Shown here: positions 9,924 to 19,490 of the stretch, one piece after another
How the letters are laid out: each line of letters opens with the position of its first letter
Position numbering within the stretch: position 1 is the first letter of the stretch
DNA from: Methanomicrobiaceae archaeon
Lineage (GTDB): Archaea; Halobacteriota; Methanomicrobia; Methanomicrobiales; Methanomicrobiaceae
Direction of reading: 5' to 3'
Assembly: GCA_016928355.1 (NCBI GenBank)
Contig: JAFGKW010000036.1
Span: forward strand, 62,001-126,000
Length of the DNA: 64,000 bases
Position numbers and translations under genes: made by a program
Notes under the pieces: model-generated
Databases searched by the model: none
Told to the model about the DNA's origin: nothing
Seen by the model: only the letters and a program-made list of their open reading frames with translations

Positions 9924-12470
9924 ATGTATTCCGTCCTCTACGTCGATGACGAACCCCTTCTACTGGAAGTTACGAAAACATATCTTGAAAAAACTTCAGA
10001 TATTGCCGTTGATACAGTTGAATCTGCTGCAGAAGCGATTTCAATTTTAAATACCCGGATTTATGATGCCGTTGTATCTGATTACCAGATGCCCGGGATG
10101 GACGGACTTGAATTTTTAAAGGTATTGCGAAATTCAGGGAATGATATACCATTTATTATCTTTACCGGAAAGGGAAGAGAGGATGTTGTAATAGAGGCTT
10201 TCGAGTCCGGTGCGGATTTCTACCTGCAGAAGGGAGGGGACATAAGATCACAATTTGCAGAACTGGTTCATAAGATAAAACAGGCGGTTTCAAGGCGCAA
10301 TGCTGTAAAAGCGCATGAAGAGAGCGAACTGAAGTTCAGGAAGCTTGTTGAAAGTTCGCCTGATCTGATCCTGGAGGTTGATCCTGAAGGTTCGGTTGTT
10401 TATGTATCGCCATCTTCAGAGTTGATTCTTGGATATAAACCTGAAGAAATGATTGGAGTCGGGTATACCGAGATAATGGAGCCGGAGGATATCGAGAGAG
10501 TTGAAAGAAATGATACCCTGCTTATTTCCGGAGAAAATCCCGGTCATGTTGAGATAAAAATCCGCAGAAAAGATGGTTCATTTGCATATCTGGAAAGCTC
10601 GGCAGTTCTTATGAACGGAAAAGATCTCTCAGGCGGAATCCAGGTGATTGCGAGGGATATCTCATACCGCAAAAAGGCCGAGGAGGAGATCAGGGCAAGG
10701 GACGAGCTCTACAGTAGTCTTGCCGAGACCATTCCGGGGATGATCTATATTATAGATCCTGATGGCCTGCTGCTTTATGTCAACAGTGCTGCGGCTTCGG
10801 GTTTTGGAAAAACTCCTGAAGAGGTCAACGGAAAAACTCTCTTTGAATTATATCCTGCAAAGCAGGCGGAAGGCCATATGAAAGCGGTCAGGGCTGTAAT
10901 AAATTCAGGAGAGCCGTTTTACAGGGAGATGGTTGAAAAGCTTCCGGCAGGAGATTTCTGGATCAGCGTCAGTCTTTCTCCACTGAAAGATTCCGGTGGT
11001 GAAATTACAGGGGTGCTTGGAGTCTCATATGATATCACTCCGCGCAAGAAGGCCGAGGAGGCATTGAAGAAGTCCGAGTTCCAGTATGCAGAGACTCTTG
11101 ATGCAATGACTGATGCCGTCTCTGTTGTTGACCGAAATTTGAATTTTCTGCTGGTAAATGAAGCATTCCGGAAAACCAGCCGGGAGAATGGTTTTGAGAT
11201 TCCTGACGATGTTTCCGGGGTCAGTTTGAATGAGGCGTTCCCGTTTCTGGGTGAGGAGGTTTTTAATAAATATAGTGAGGTCTTTTCCTCCGGAAAGGTA
11301 ATCAAAAATGATGAAAAGCACCTCATAAACGGAAAAATGATTTACACTGTATCAACAAAAATTCCTGTTTTCATTGACTCTGAGATTGTAAAGGTTGTTA
11401 CAATAATACATGATTTCACACAGGAAAGACAATTTAAAGCCGATTTAAGGGAATCCGGAGAGTATCTCCGTGTAATGTTTGATTCTGCAAGGGATGCAAT
11501 CTTCATTAAAAACGTCAATCTCGAATATACACACGTCAATCCCTATATGTGTGAAATATTCGGTTTGGATTCCGTTGAAATGATCGGCAAAAGAGATTCT
11601 GATATATTTGGTGAAGGATATTCGGAAATAATTTCCACGAGTGATAAGGAGGTTCTTGAAGGAAAAACGGCTTTCTATGATATCACTCACTGGCTGAAAG
11701 GAGAAAATTATAATTTTTCAGTCGTAAAAGTGCCTGTATTCGGAGAGGACGGTTCGGTTGTCGGCATATGCGGAATTTCAAGGGATATTACAGGAAGGAA
11801 ACGCACAGAAAATGCCCTTGCGGTTGCAAACAGGAAGCTAAGCCTGCTCTCGAAGATAACCCGCCATGACCTGAGAAACAAGATTACGGCGATCCTGGGA
11901 TACTGCGAGCTTGCAAGGGACGATGCAGATAATGAATACATGATGCATCTCATCGAAAAGCAGGAGGCATCCCTTGAAGAAATGTCGAATATTATCAGTT
12001 TCCTGAAAAAATACGAGACTATCGATTCAGAGCCTGCAAGATGGATCACACTCCAGCCTGAGATCTCTGAATATATATCTGCAGTCGAAACAGGGGAAGT
12101 GGAAGTTAGTATTGAGCTTGAAGGAATTGGGATTTTCTCAGACGGGATCTTCATCAGAATATTTTCCGATCTCATCAACAATTCGGTGATGCACGGAGGT
12201 TCAATATCCTCAATAAGGATCCGGTGGTGTGAATTGGAGGAATTTGCCGCTATAATCTATGAGGACGACGGCTGTGGCATTCCCGAAGAACATAAAGAGA
12301 AGATCTTCAATAAGGGATTTGGAAAAGGGACTGGTCTTGGGCTTTATTATATCAGGGAGATTCTCAATGTTATCGGGATGTCCATATCCGAGAAGGGAGA
12401 GGAAGGAAAGGGAGCCCTGTTTGAGATCAGGGTGCCCCTGGATAACTGTCGGTTTACAGGGCATACCTGA
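9924..12470 (+). CDS. Receiver-PAS-histidine kinase (REC at N-terminus)
   Basis: REC DAVVSDYQMPGMDG; multiple PAS; H-box SLLSKITRHDLRNKI; HATPase DDGCGIPEEHKEKIFNKGFGKGTGLGL. Confidence 0.9.
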   Translation: MYSVLYVDDEPLLLEVTKTYLEKTSDIAVDTVESAAEAISILNTRIYDAVVSDYQMPGMDGLEFLKVLRNSGNDIPFIIFTGKGREDVVIEAFESGADFYLQKGGDIRSQFAELVHKIKQAVSRRNAVKAHEESELKFRKLVESSPDLILEVDPEGSVVYVSPSSELILGYKPEEMIGVGYTEIMEPEDIERVERNDTLLISGENPGHVEIKIRRKDGSFAYLESSAVLMNGKDLSGGIQVIARDISYRKKAEEEIRARDELYSSLAETIPGMIYIIDPDGLLLYVNSAAASGFGKTPEEVNGKTLFELYPAKQAEGHMKAVRAVINSGEPFYREMVEKLPAGDFWISVSLSPLKDSGGEITGVLGVSYDITPRKKAEEALKKSEFQYAETLDAMTDAVSVVDRNLNFLLVNEAFRKTSRENGFEIPDDVSGVSLNEAFPFLGEEVFNKYSEVFSSGKVIKNDEKHLINGKMIYTVSTKIPVFIDSEIVKVVTIIHDFTQERQFKADLRESGEYLRVMFDSARDAIFIKNVNLEYTHVNPYMCEIFGLDSVEMIGKRDSDIFGEGYSEIISTSDKEVLEGKTAFYDITHWLKGENYNFSVVKVPVFGEDGSVVGICGISRDITGRKRTENALAVANRKLSLLSKITRHDLRNKITAILGYCELARDDADNEYMMHLIEKQEASLEEMSNIISFLKKYETIDSEPARWITLQPEISEYISAVETGEVEVSIELEGIGIFSDGIFIRIFSDLINNSVMHGGSISSIRIRWCELEEFAAIIYEDDGCGIPEEHKEKIFNKGFGKGTGLGLYYIREILNVIGMSISEKGEEGKGALFEIRVPLDNCRFTGHT

Positions 12471-12547
12471 AAGACCTAAAGTGATTGCCCGGATGAAAAC
12501 TTTAGGATTGTAAAGATCAGGCAATATAACAGAATTACCTTAAAAAA

Positions 12548-13570
12548 TTATATCGTCTCGAAACCGAGAGCCCTGTTTGTCATTGCGACAGATTCACCGG
12601 CAGTTGCCGCCGAGCCTGTCATTGCCCTGATGCAGTCGACGTTCTCGACGACGACATCGGCCTCCTGGTGTATCGCCTGGAAGAGGTAGAGCTCCTTTCC
12701 GTCGACGATGGATAACGAATCCTCAAAGACACATGACTCCCAGAGATCAGATCTGGGCCGTCCGAGATCAGATGCGTACTCCTTCAGTTCGGCTGTGCTC
12801 TTTATCCCCGTATATCCCTTTACAAGACCGATTCTTGGATTATCTGCAATGAGCCTGAGAATTTTGTCCTTATCCCCGGCATTTGCAAGATCCATCTGGA
12901 CGACATGCATGTGCATGAATGTCGTAGGAACGATCATTGCCATAGTCACTATGTCGATATCCGGAAGGACCGTCTGCACATCCGGACCGTGATGGGATGG
13001 GATGGTGACCGGATTTAAGACGATAGCATCGACCGGGCCGCGTTTTGCATCCCCGGGATCTGCTCCTCTCCTGATCATCGTCGCCCTGACTTTTTTTACC
13101 CCATATGCCTCATCGGCTAGCTTTATTATGCGGCAGAGGCCTGTCGTATTGCACGAGACCACACGTGCAAACTGGCGCCCCCTTGCATCCGCAAAGTTGC
13201 ATGACGAATTGAATGAGAACCCTGCAACACTGTGATCCTCTCCACCCTGCCAGATTGCCATCTTCCCGAACTTCTCGTACATTGCCCTGTTCCCGGCTCC
13301 GACTCCGCCGGGTGTGGCGTCGACAATGATATCTGCGGCCTGGATCATCTCCTCGACGCTTCCGGCGACCTTCATTCCTGCGTTTTCAAACTGGTCCTTC
13401 TTTGAGATATCAGCGATATAAAGTGGGTAACCGCGTTTCTGTGCAATCATTGCCTCATGGCTTGGTCTGGTCTTGGATACTCCGACAATCTCCATGTCCG
13501 TCTGTGCGGATACGGCATCGGCGACCCTCTTTCCGATGGTCCCGAATCCGTTTACAGCAACCTTGATCAT
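12548..13570 (-). CDS. gap: Glyceraldehyde-3-phosphate dehydrogenase, archaeal type II
   Basis: MIKVAVNGFGTIGKRVADAV; catalytic Cys region VVSCNTTGLCR. Confidence 0.93.
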   Translation of the reverse strand: MIKVAVNGFGTIGKRVADAVSAQTDMEIVGVSKTRPSHEAMIAQKRGYPLYIADISKKDQFENAGMKVAGSVEEMIQAADIIVDATPGGVGAGNRAMYEKFGKMAIWQGGEDHSVAGFSFNSSCNFADARGRQFARVVSCNTTGLCRIIKLADEAYGVKKVRATMIRRGADPGDAKRGPVDAIVLNPVTIPSHHGPDVQTVLPDIDIVTMAMIVPTTFMHMHVVQMDLANAGDKDKILRLIADNPRIGLVKGYTGIKSTAELKEYASDLGRPRSDLWESCVFEDSLSIVDGKELYLFQAIHQEADVVVENVDCIRAMTGSAATAGESVAMTNRALGFETI

Positions 13571-13698
13571 AGTACTGCTATTCTATGACATTCCTACATA
13601 TTATTTTACACGGTACATCATTGGGAAGGATCCGGGCAGCTGAGCCGGAAGGTGGTCTTTTAATAAATTCTAAATCGAATAAACGATGAAATAGGTAT

Positions 13699-14919
13699 AT
13701 GAACCGTTGTTCGAGAGGGATAATCCTCACGCTGATGATAATTTTTGCACTCCTCTCTGTGGTGCAGGCATCTTCTGCCGCCGAATCCGCACAGGGCCCC
13801 GAAGTGGAGTGGATTAAGGAATACCCGTCTTCAGAGGCTGAGATATTGTCTGTATGCGAATCGCCCTACGGCGGATATTATGCAGCCGGGGCGGGCCCGG
13901 AAGGCAGGCTTGTTATGAGACTTGACGGGGAGGGAAACATTCTCTGGAAGAAGAATATTCCGGGAAGCGATGCGAATGGCAGCATTAAGCTAATCCAGGA
14001 ATCGCCTGCAGGCGGTCTGATTCTCTTTGCAGACGGCGAAGACCTTTTAAAGATTACAGATAAGGCAGAATTCGAGTGGGAGTTCCACCAGCCCATGGGC
14101 AAGGTTTATTCGGTTGAGGTTGCCCCGGACGGATCAACTGTCATGGCGGGAACCTTCATCCAGGGATTCCTGACAGAGGTATCTCCTGCAGGAACGGAGT
14201 CATGGAACAGGACCTTCAGTGATCCCGAAGGCGGCGGCCAGTACGTAATCAGGTCAGTCCAGAACGATCCGGAGGCAGGATTCATAATTGCTGGTTATAT
14301 CGATCCCATATTCATGATTACAGACTACCGTGGTTTTCTGATGAAGACGGATGATGAGGGGCGAAAGGTATGGGCAAGGCAGTATTCGGAAGACTCTTCG
14401 GGAATGATTGTCTCCGTCGTCTGCAGACCTTCGGGTGGGTATGCTGTAACAAGGCTCCAGCTGCCTGTAGGTCCTGATAATTCAACACTGTTCATGCCTT
14501 CGGTAATGTTTACAAACCCCGAAGGTAAGGTTACAGGATCTGAGTACTACAATGAGTTCGTTTCATATCTCTTCCATATCACAAATGCCGGGGACGGGGG
14601 ATACTATCTTTCAGGTCTTATTCTCGGCGAATCTCCCGAACCTGACGAATATAAGATACTGAGGACAGATCTGTCGGGAAAACTGCTCTGGGAGAAGAGC
14701 CTCGGGGATCTGGAGATGACTGCTTTTATTACGACATCGGACGGGGGATTTCTGATTGCCGGCAGAGATCCGGTCAGTGATTCCAGTGTCCTTGAAAAAT
14801 ATGCAAAGGATAACACATCTGCACAGGCCTCCGGGTTCGGGCTGATTTCTGTGTTTGCAGCGCTTACGGGTGCGGGCCTGTTTGCGATGATAAGAAAAGA
14901 TCAAAATAAACAAAAATAA
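13699..14919 (+). CDS. Secreted/membrane-anchored beta-propeller-like protein
   Basis: Signal peptide; repeated DGGYYLSG/GGFIIAG-type blades; C-terminal TM. Confidence 0.65.
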   Translation: MNRCSRGIILTLMIIFALLSVVQASSAAESAQGPEVEWIKEYPSSEAEILSVCESPYGGYYAAGAGPEGRLVMRLDGEGNILWKKNIPGSDANGSIKLIQESPAGGLILFADGEDLLKITDKAEFEWEFHQPMGKVYSVEVAPDGSTVMAGTFIQGFLTEVSPAGTESWNRTFSDPEGGGQYVIRSVQNDPEAGFIIAGYIDPIFMITDYRGFLMKTDDEGRKVWARQYSEDSSGMIVSVVCRPSGGYAVTRLQLPVGPDNSTLFMPSVMFTNPEGKVTGSEYYNEFVSYLFHITNAGDGGYYLSGLILGESPEPDEYKILRTDLSGKLLWEKSLGDLEMTAFITTSDGGFLIAGRDPVSDSSVLEKYAKDNTSAQASGFGLISVFAALTGAGLFAMIRKDQNKQK

Positions 14920-14975
14920 TTTTTCCCGGAAATTGCGGGCTAATATTAATCATGAGAATCCGGATAATATAATAC

Positions 14976-16163
14976 ATGAGCGTGAGTCCCCGGATCGCCC
15001 CCGGAAAGAAGAGGAGCTATTATTTCATTCTCCTCTTCGGCATTGTAGCGATGTTCGGGGACATAATCTACGAAGGTGCAAGAAGCGTCACCGGTCCATA
15101 CCTGTATATTCTCGGGGCTTCTGCCCTTACTGTCGGATTTGTCGCGGGTTTTGGTGAATTTTCAGGATATGCCCTCAGGTTGTTGTCAGGTTATATCGCG
15201 GACTCGACAAAGCATTACTGGGCACTGACCTTTATCGGCTACGGGATGCTTATCGCCGTTCCTTTTCTTGCTTTCGCGGGTTCATGGGAAATTGCCGCAG
15301 TGCTCTTCATCGCCGAAAGGATGGGTAAAGGGATACGTGCTCCTGCAAAGGATGCCATTCTCTCGAATATCACAAAGGATGTCGGGAGAGGCTGGGGATT
15401 CGGCATCCACGAGGCGCTTGACCAGATTGGGGCAATACTCGGGCCGCTTATATTTACCGCGGCATATATTGCAAGGGGAGATTACCAGAGTGGATTCGCC
15501 CTCCTTATTATTCCATTTATCCTGATGATGGCAACCCTGGTTCTCGTCAGGAGAAGGGTTCCGGATACGGTGGCATATGAAAAGGATACAGCCGGGGAAT
15601 CTTCTGCTCCTCCTTTGAAGAGCCTGGCTCCCTACGGGATTTTCACTGCACTTACAATGTGCGGTTTTGTTGCATTTCCACTGGTATCCTATCATTTCAG
15701 TTCGGCAGGGGTGGTTCCCGATGCTGAGATCCCGGTATTTTATGCAATTGCTATGGGTGTTGACGCCTTTGCTGCTCTTGCGGCTGGAAGGATCTATGAC
15801 CGCAGGGGTCTGATTACACTGGTAATTCTGCCTGTTTTGATTATTATTATCCCTCTCCTTGCCTTCTCATCCGATTATATATTCGCAATATTCTCCGCTG
15901 TTATATGGGGTTGCGTCATGGGAATCCAGGAGACTATTCTCAGGGCCGCAGTCGCCGACTATACACACATCTCAAAACGAGGGACCGCTTATGGAGTATT
16001 CAACACGATCTATGGTTTATCATGGTTTTTTGGAAGTGTAGTCATAGGATTTTTATATGGCATCTCTTTCACCCTCGTCTTCGCATATGTGATTTTTATG
16101 GAGATTCTTTCGATCCCTGTATTCTTCCTGGCAAAGAGAGGGCTTGAAAGGAATTACACGTAA
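14976..16163 (+). CDS. MFS transporter
   Basis: Approximately 12-TM hydrophobicity pattern; GDIIYEGARSVTGPYL and AERMGKGIRAPAKDA motifs. Confidence 0.85.
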   Translation: MSVSPRIAPGKKRSYYFILLFGIVAMFGDIIYEGARSVTGPYLYILGASALTVGFVAGFGEFSGYALRLLSGYIADSTKHYWALTFIGYGMLIAVPFLAFAGSWEIAAVLFIAERMGKGIRAPAKDAILSNITKDVGRGWGFGIHEALDQIGAILGPLIFTAAYIARGDYQSGFALLIIPFILMMATLVLVRRRVPDTVAYEKDTAGESSAPPLKSLAPYGIFTALTMCGFVAFPLVSYHFSSAGVVPDAEIPVFYAIAMGVDAFAALAAGRIYDRRGLITLVILPVLIIIIPLLAFSSDYIFAIFSAVIWGCVMGIQETILRAAVADYTHISKRGTAYGVFNTIYGLSWFFGSVVIGFLYGISFTLVFAYVIFMEILSIPVFFLAKRGLERNYT

Positions 16164-16277
16164 GGTGGCTGTGGAGGTTTTACCTGGAGAAATAACCTGA
16201 TTTTACAAGTAAAAACATAAAAATGGGGAGTTTGGTGAAATGTTTCCCTATATTTATCATAAGGGGTACGTGTGTTT

Positions 16278-16430
16278 CATGTGAATTACGGGGACCCTGT
16301 TTGAGAGGTATATCGCTATGGTGCGATTTTTTTGCTCATGCAAATTTGGGCATTTGGAGGATTTATGTTCTAGAGTTATGGAACTGGTTTTTGAGGTGCT
16401 GGAGAGGGTCCCCGTTATGTGTTGTTGTAG
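16278..16430 (+). ncRNA. Candidate structured non-coding RNA
   Basis: Perfect 11-bp inverted repeat ACGGGGACCCT (16288-16298)/AGGGTCCCCGT (16405-16415) enclosing hairpins ATCGC/GCGAT, CAAAT/ATTTG and GTTC/GAAC; TATA-like tatatttat at 16249-16257. Confidence 0.45.
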
Positions 16431-16437
16431 AGGTTTT

Positions 16438-16463
16438 CCAATAGACTAAAAAACTGCTATTGG
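16438..16463 (+). repeat. Perfect 7-bp inverted repeat CCAATAG/CTATTGG
   Basis: 16438-16444 and 16457-16463 with 12-nt loop, downstream of the candidate RNA. Confidence 0.7.
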
Positions 16464-16517
16464 TATTGCATATAATAGGTTGTCAGGAGTAGTATTTATA
16501 TTTTTATCTTATTGCCT

Positions 16518-16560
16518 TGCAATGAAAGATGCAATGTGTTGTGCGATGTGTATGGCAATG
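16518..16560 (+). promoter_or_regulatory. Four 12-bp-phased (T/G)GC(A/G)ATG repeats, candidate operator
   Basis: TGCAATG 16518, TGCAATG 16530, TGCGATG 16542, GGCAATG 16554; each exactly 12 bp apart. Confidence 0.5.
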
Positions 16561-16583
16561 TCGAAATCAATAAGTAAGGGATT

Positions 16584-18296
16584 ATGGAAATGATATTAGT
16601 AATAATGGATTCCTACGCTGCAGAATTATCAAGGGTTATTGAAATTCTAAAGGAGAATCCCCGTGGTCTTTCTGTGTCCGATATTGCGGCACGTATATCT
16701 GTAAACAGAAATACCGTCTCAAGATACCTCGATATGCTCCGGATATCCGGTCAGGTCGATATGAGGATGTACGGGAAAGCAAAAGTATTCTTCATCTCCC
16801 AGCGTGCGCCAATTTCGGCAATGATAAATTTCTCCTCTGATATGGTCGCTGTTATCGACATGGATTTCACGGTGGCGCAGGTGAATGACTCTCTCTGCTC
16901 TTTCCTTGGAATTGAGAGAGCAGATATAATAGGCAAAGAGCTTAGGGAATCACCTCTTGTTGGTTTTGATCATCCGCTCATAAACGAAAGGATAAAATCC
17001 GCTCTTGACGGAGAGGAGAGCAGCGACGAAATCCGCATAATGAAGGTTGATGAGGAGAAGCACTTTAAGATAAGAATAATTCCTACTGTTTTAAATGATT
17101 CCTCGTCAGGTGCGACAATAACTCTTGAAGATATCACAAAGAGGAAGAAGGCGGAAGAGGCCCTGATATCCAGCGAAAGGAATTACAGGTCTCTTGTCGA
17201 GGAGATCAACGATGCAATATGGGATCTTGACGATAATGCAAGGTTTACATATGTCAGTCCGCGGACAAATGCAATACTTGGAGTTCAGCCTGCAGAGCTT
17301 CTTAACAGGCCGATATATGATATTCTCGACGATGAAGGCGCATCTGCATTAAAAAAGTGTGTCGGGACATGCAGGAACAACGGCGGAAGTCCGGAGCTGT
17401 TCAACTGCTCTGTAATGCACAGTGACGGACATATGGTAATTCTTGAATCAAGTCTCTGCAGGCGCTATGATGAGTTTGGAATGGGCTCAGGTTACAGGAT
17501 AGTCTCAAGGGACGTCACAGAGCGAGAGAAGGCCCACAGCGGCCTTTTCAAATGGAAGTCCTTCCTAAATTCTGTTGTCATGAACATACCCGCAATGGTT
17601 CTTGTCAAGGAAATGGAGAAAGGCACTTACATTTACTTCAACAGGGAGACCGAGGATTTTTTCGGTATTGACGGGGCTATGGCCACCGGCAAGATGGGCT
17701 GGGAGCTGTTTCCGGACAGGTTCGTAGAGTATCTCATCTCCGGGGACAGGGAGATTGCAGGGACCAGAGCACCTGTATCAATGCCGGAGATCAGGATAAA
17801 AATTTCCGGAAAGGGTGAGAGGATCATAAAATCACGGAAGGTCCCCATATTCGGAATGGATAAAAACCTGGAATATATCCTGACTCTTCTTGAGGATATT
17901 ACTGAAGAGAAGAAAGCCGAAGAGGAGATAATCGCACAAAGGGACCAGGCCCAGAGCTACCTTGATCTTGCCGGGGTCATGATTGCGGTAATCGACAGGG
18001 ATGGACGGGTAAGCTGCATCAACAGGAGGGGCTGCAGCATGCTTGGAGTGAATGAGAAGGATATAATCGGAAAAGACTGGTTTGAGACTGTCATACCCTC
18101 TTCAGTAAGTGACAGGCTCAGGAAGCAGTATTCGAGGATAATATCCGGTGAGATTACACCTCCGCTAAACGATGAAGGTGTGATTATTAACTCAGATGGA
18201 ATGGAAATACCGGTATTGTGGCACAATTCCATCATCAAATCCCCTGAAGGGGAGATTACAGCAATCGTATCTTCGGCATCGCAGAAGGATTCCTAA
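16584..18296 (+). CDS. HTH domain plus multiple PAS domains, transcriptional regulator
   Basis: N-terminal HTH: ILKENPRGLSVSDIAARISVNRNTVSRYLDMLRISGQV; then several PAS domains; no kinase core. Confidence 0.87.
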   Translation: MEMILVIMDSYAAELSRVIEILKENPRGLSVSDIAARISVNRNTVSRYLDMLRISGQVDMRMYGKAKVFFISQRAPISAMINFSSDMVAVIDMDFTVAQVNDSLCSFLGIERADIIGKELRESPLVGFDHPLINERIKSALDGEESSDEIRIMKVDEEKHFKIRIIPTVLNDSSSGATITLEDITKRKKAEEALISSERNYRSLVEEINDAIWDLDDNARFTYVSPRTNAILGVQPAELLNRPIYDILDDEGASALKKCVGTCRNNGGSPELFNCSVMHSDGHMVILESSLCRRYDEFGMGSGYRIVSRDVTEREKAHSGLFKWKSFLNSVVMNIPAMVLVKEMEKGTYIYFNRETEDFFGIDGAMATGKMGWELFPDRFVEYLISGDREIAGTRAPVSMPEIRIKISGKGERIIKSRKVPIFGMDKNLEYILTLLEDITEEKKAEEEIIAQRDQAQSYLDLAGVMIAVIDRDGRVSCINRRGCSMLGVNEKDIIGKDWFETVIPSSVSDRLRKQYSRIISGEITPPLNDEGVIINSDGMEIPVLWHNSIIKSPEGEITAIVSSASQKDS

Positions 18297-18367
18297 AACT
18301 CTGTTGAAGGAATGACACATAAAACTTTTATCCGCTATGGACTCAGTTACATTAGGACTGATGTGAC

Positions 18368-19393
18368 ATGAAAGCCTCAGCTATTCTTCAGGCAGCAATC
18401 GCTGTTTTGCTAATTATAATCCCGGGATTTGTAACTGCAGCATCCGGGGATGATATCAGGTTCTATGCCACCGGCGATCCTGTATATGTAAGCGGCAGTG
18501 CACCGGGGGCGCAGACCACGGGTCTTGAAGCCTGGTTATTCGGGCCCAACTATTGGTCGGAGGAATCCCTTGATACGGCATCGGACGGTTCATATGTATA
18601 TGAGATAGAAGGGGGAATTACGGGCTCCCTCTCACCCGGACAGTACTACGTGGTCATCCAGCATCCGATGTACAACGGAGTGTTTGATGTGACTCCTCAG
18701 GCAGGTGTACCCGGCGCGGGACAGACCAGCGTTGTCTCGGCAGCCGGAGACAGGTTCATAATCGACGGGTCAGGGAAACTCCAGGGATCTGCGGCGGCAT
18801 ATGCTCTCATGAATATGCTCGACTCCCCTGACATAGATGATACATACACTGTAACAACATTCTATCTTGAGGAGCCGTGGATAAAGGCGAATGATGCCGG
18901 AACATATCCTGCCGGCTCAGTCGTCTCCCTTGAAGGAACGACCAATATCGCTGCAGGAGAACGCCTGCTTTATACTTTTGATCCTTCATCGGGGGATATT
19001 CCGTCATCAAAACAGTCTGAAGGTACGGCATATACAACCAGTATGGCAGGACAGGTCTACGTAGAGTACGGGATACCCGCCAATACCTGGACGGTTGAAA
19101 TCGATACAGCCGGAATGGATCCCGGAACATATATATTCACGATAGAGAGTGTCGGGACAGGGAATACGGCACAGAAATATGTCGCCCTGTACGAACCGTT
19201 AATAACTCCTGAAACGCCTGGAGAGACGGTTCTGCCTGAAACACCTCCCCCTACTGAAGCCGCTTCTGCCGAAGAAACAGCGTCTGCTGCAGGAGAAACC
19301 CCTAAGGCGCCGTCCTCTCTTATTCCTGTCCTGGCTGCCCTGCTGACTGCCGTAGTATTTGCCGCGACCGGGATTATTTCCCGGCGCAGGTGA
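18368..19393 (+). CDS. Secreted surface protein (DUF3821-like) with C-terminal TM anchor
   Basis: Signal peptide, DDIRFYATGDPVYVSGSAPGAQTTGLEAWLFG, Thr/Pro/Glu-rich stalk, TM then RRR. Confidence 0.7.
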   Translation: MKASAILQAAIAVLLIIIPGFVTAASGDDIRFYATGDPVYVSGSAPGAQTTGLEAWLFGPNYWSEESLDTASDGSYVYEIEGGITGSLSPGQYYVVIQHPMYNGVFDVTPQAGVPGAGQTSVVSAAGDRFIIDGSGKLQGSAAAYALMNMLDSPDIDDTYTVTTFYLEEPWIKANDAGTYPAGSVVSLEGTTNIAAGERLLYTFDPSSGDIPSSKQSEGTAYTTSMAGQVYVEYGIPANTWTVEIDTAGMDPGTYIFTIESVGTGNTAQKYVALYEPLITPETPGETVLPETPPPTEAASAEETASAAGETPKAPSSLIPVLAALLTAVVFAATGIISRRR

Positions 19394-19490
19394 CCGGTGT
19401 TCAGGAAAAAATTAAAAAACCACCCTTTTTTTCAAGTAAATGTATAACAGTTGCGCATAGTTTTTGTATTATTAATTCGCTAATTCATTC

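Noticed and set aside
16223-16444. 73-aa ORF MGSLVKCFPIFIIRGTCVSCELRG...
   Set aside because: Cys/Trp-rich, no family resemblance, and it coincides with the perfect inverted repeat; better explained as RNA.
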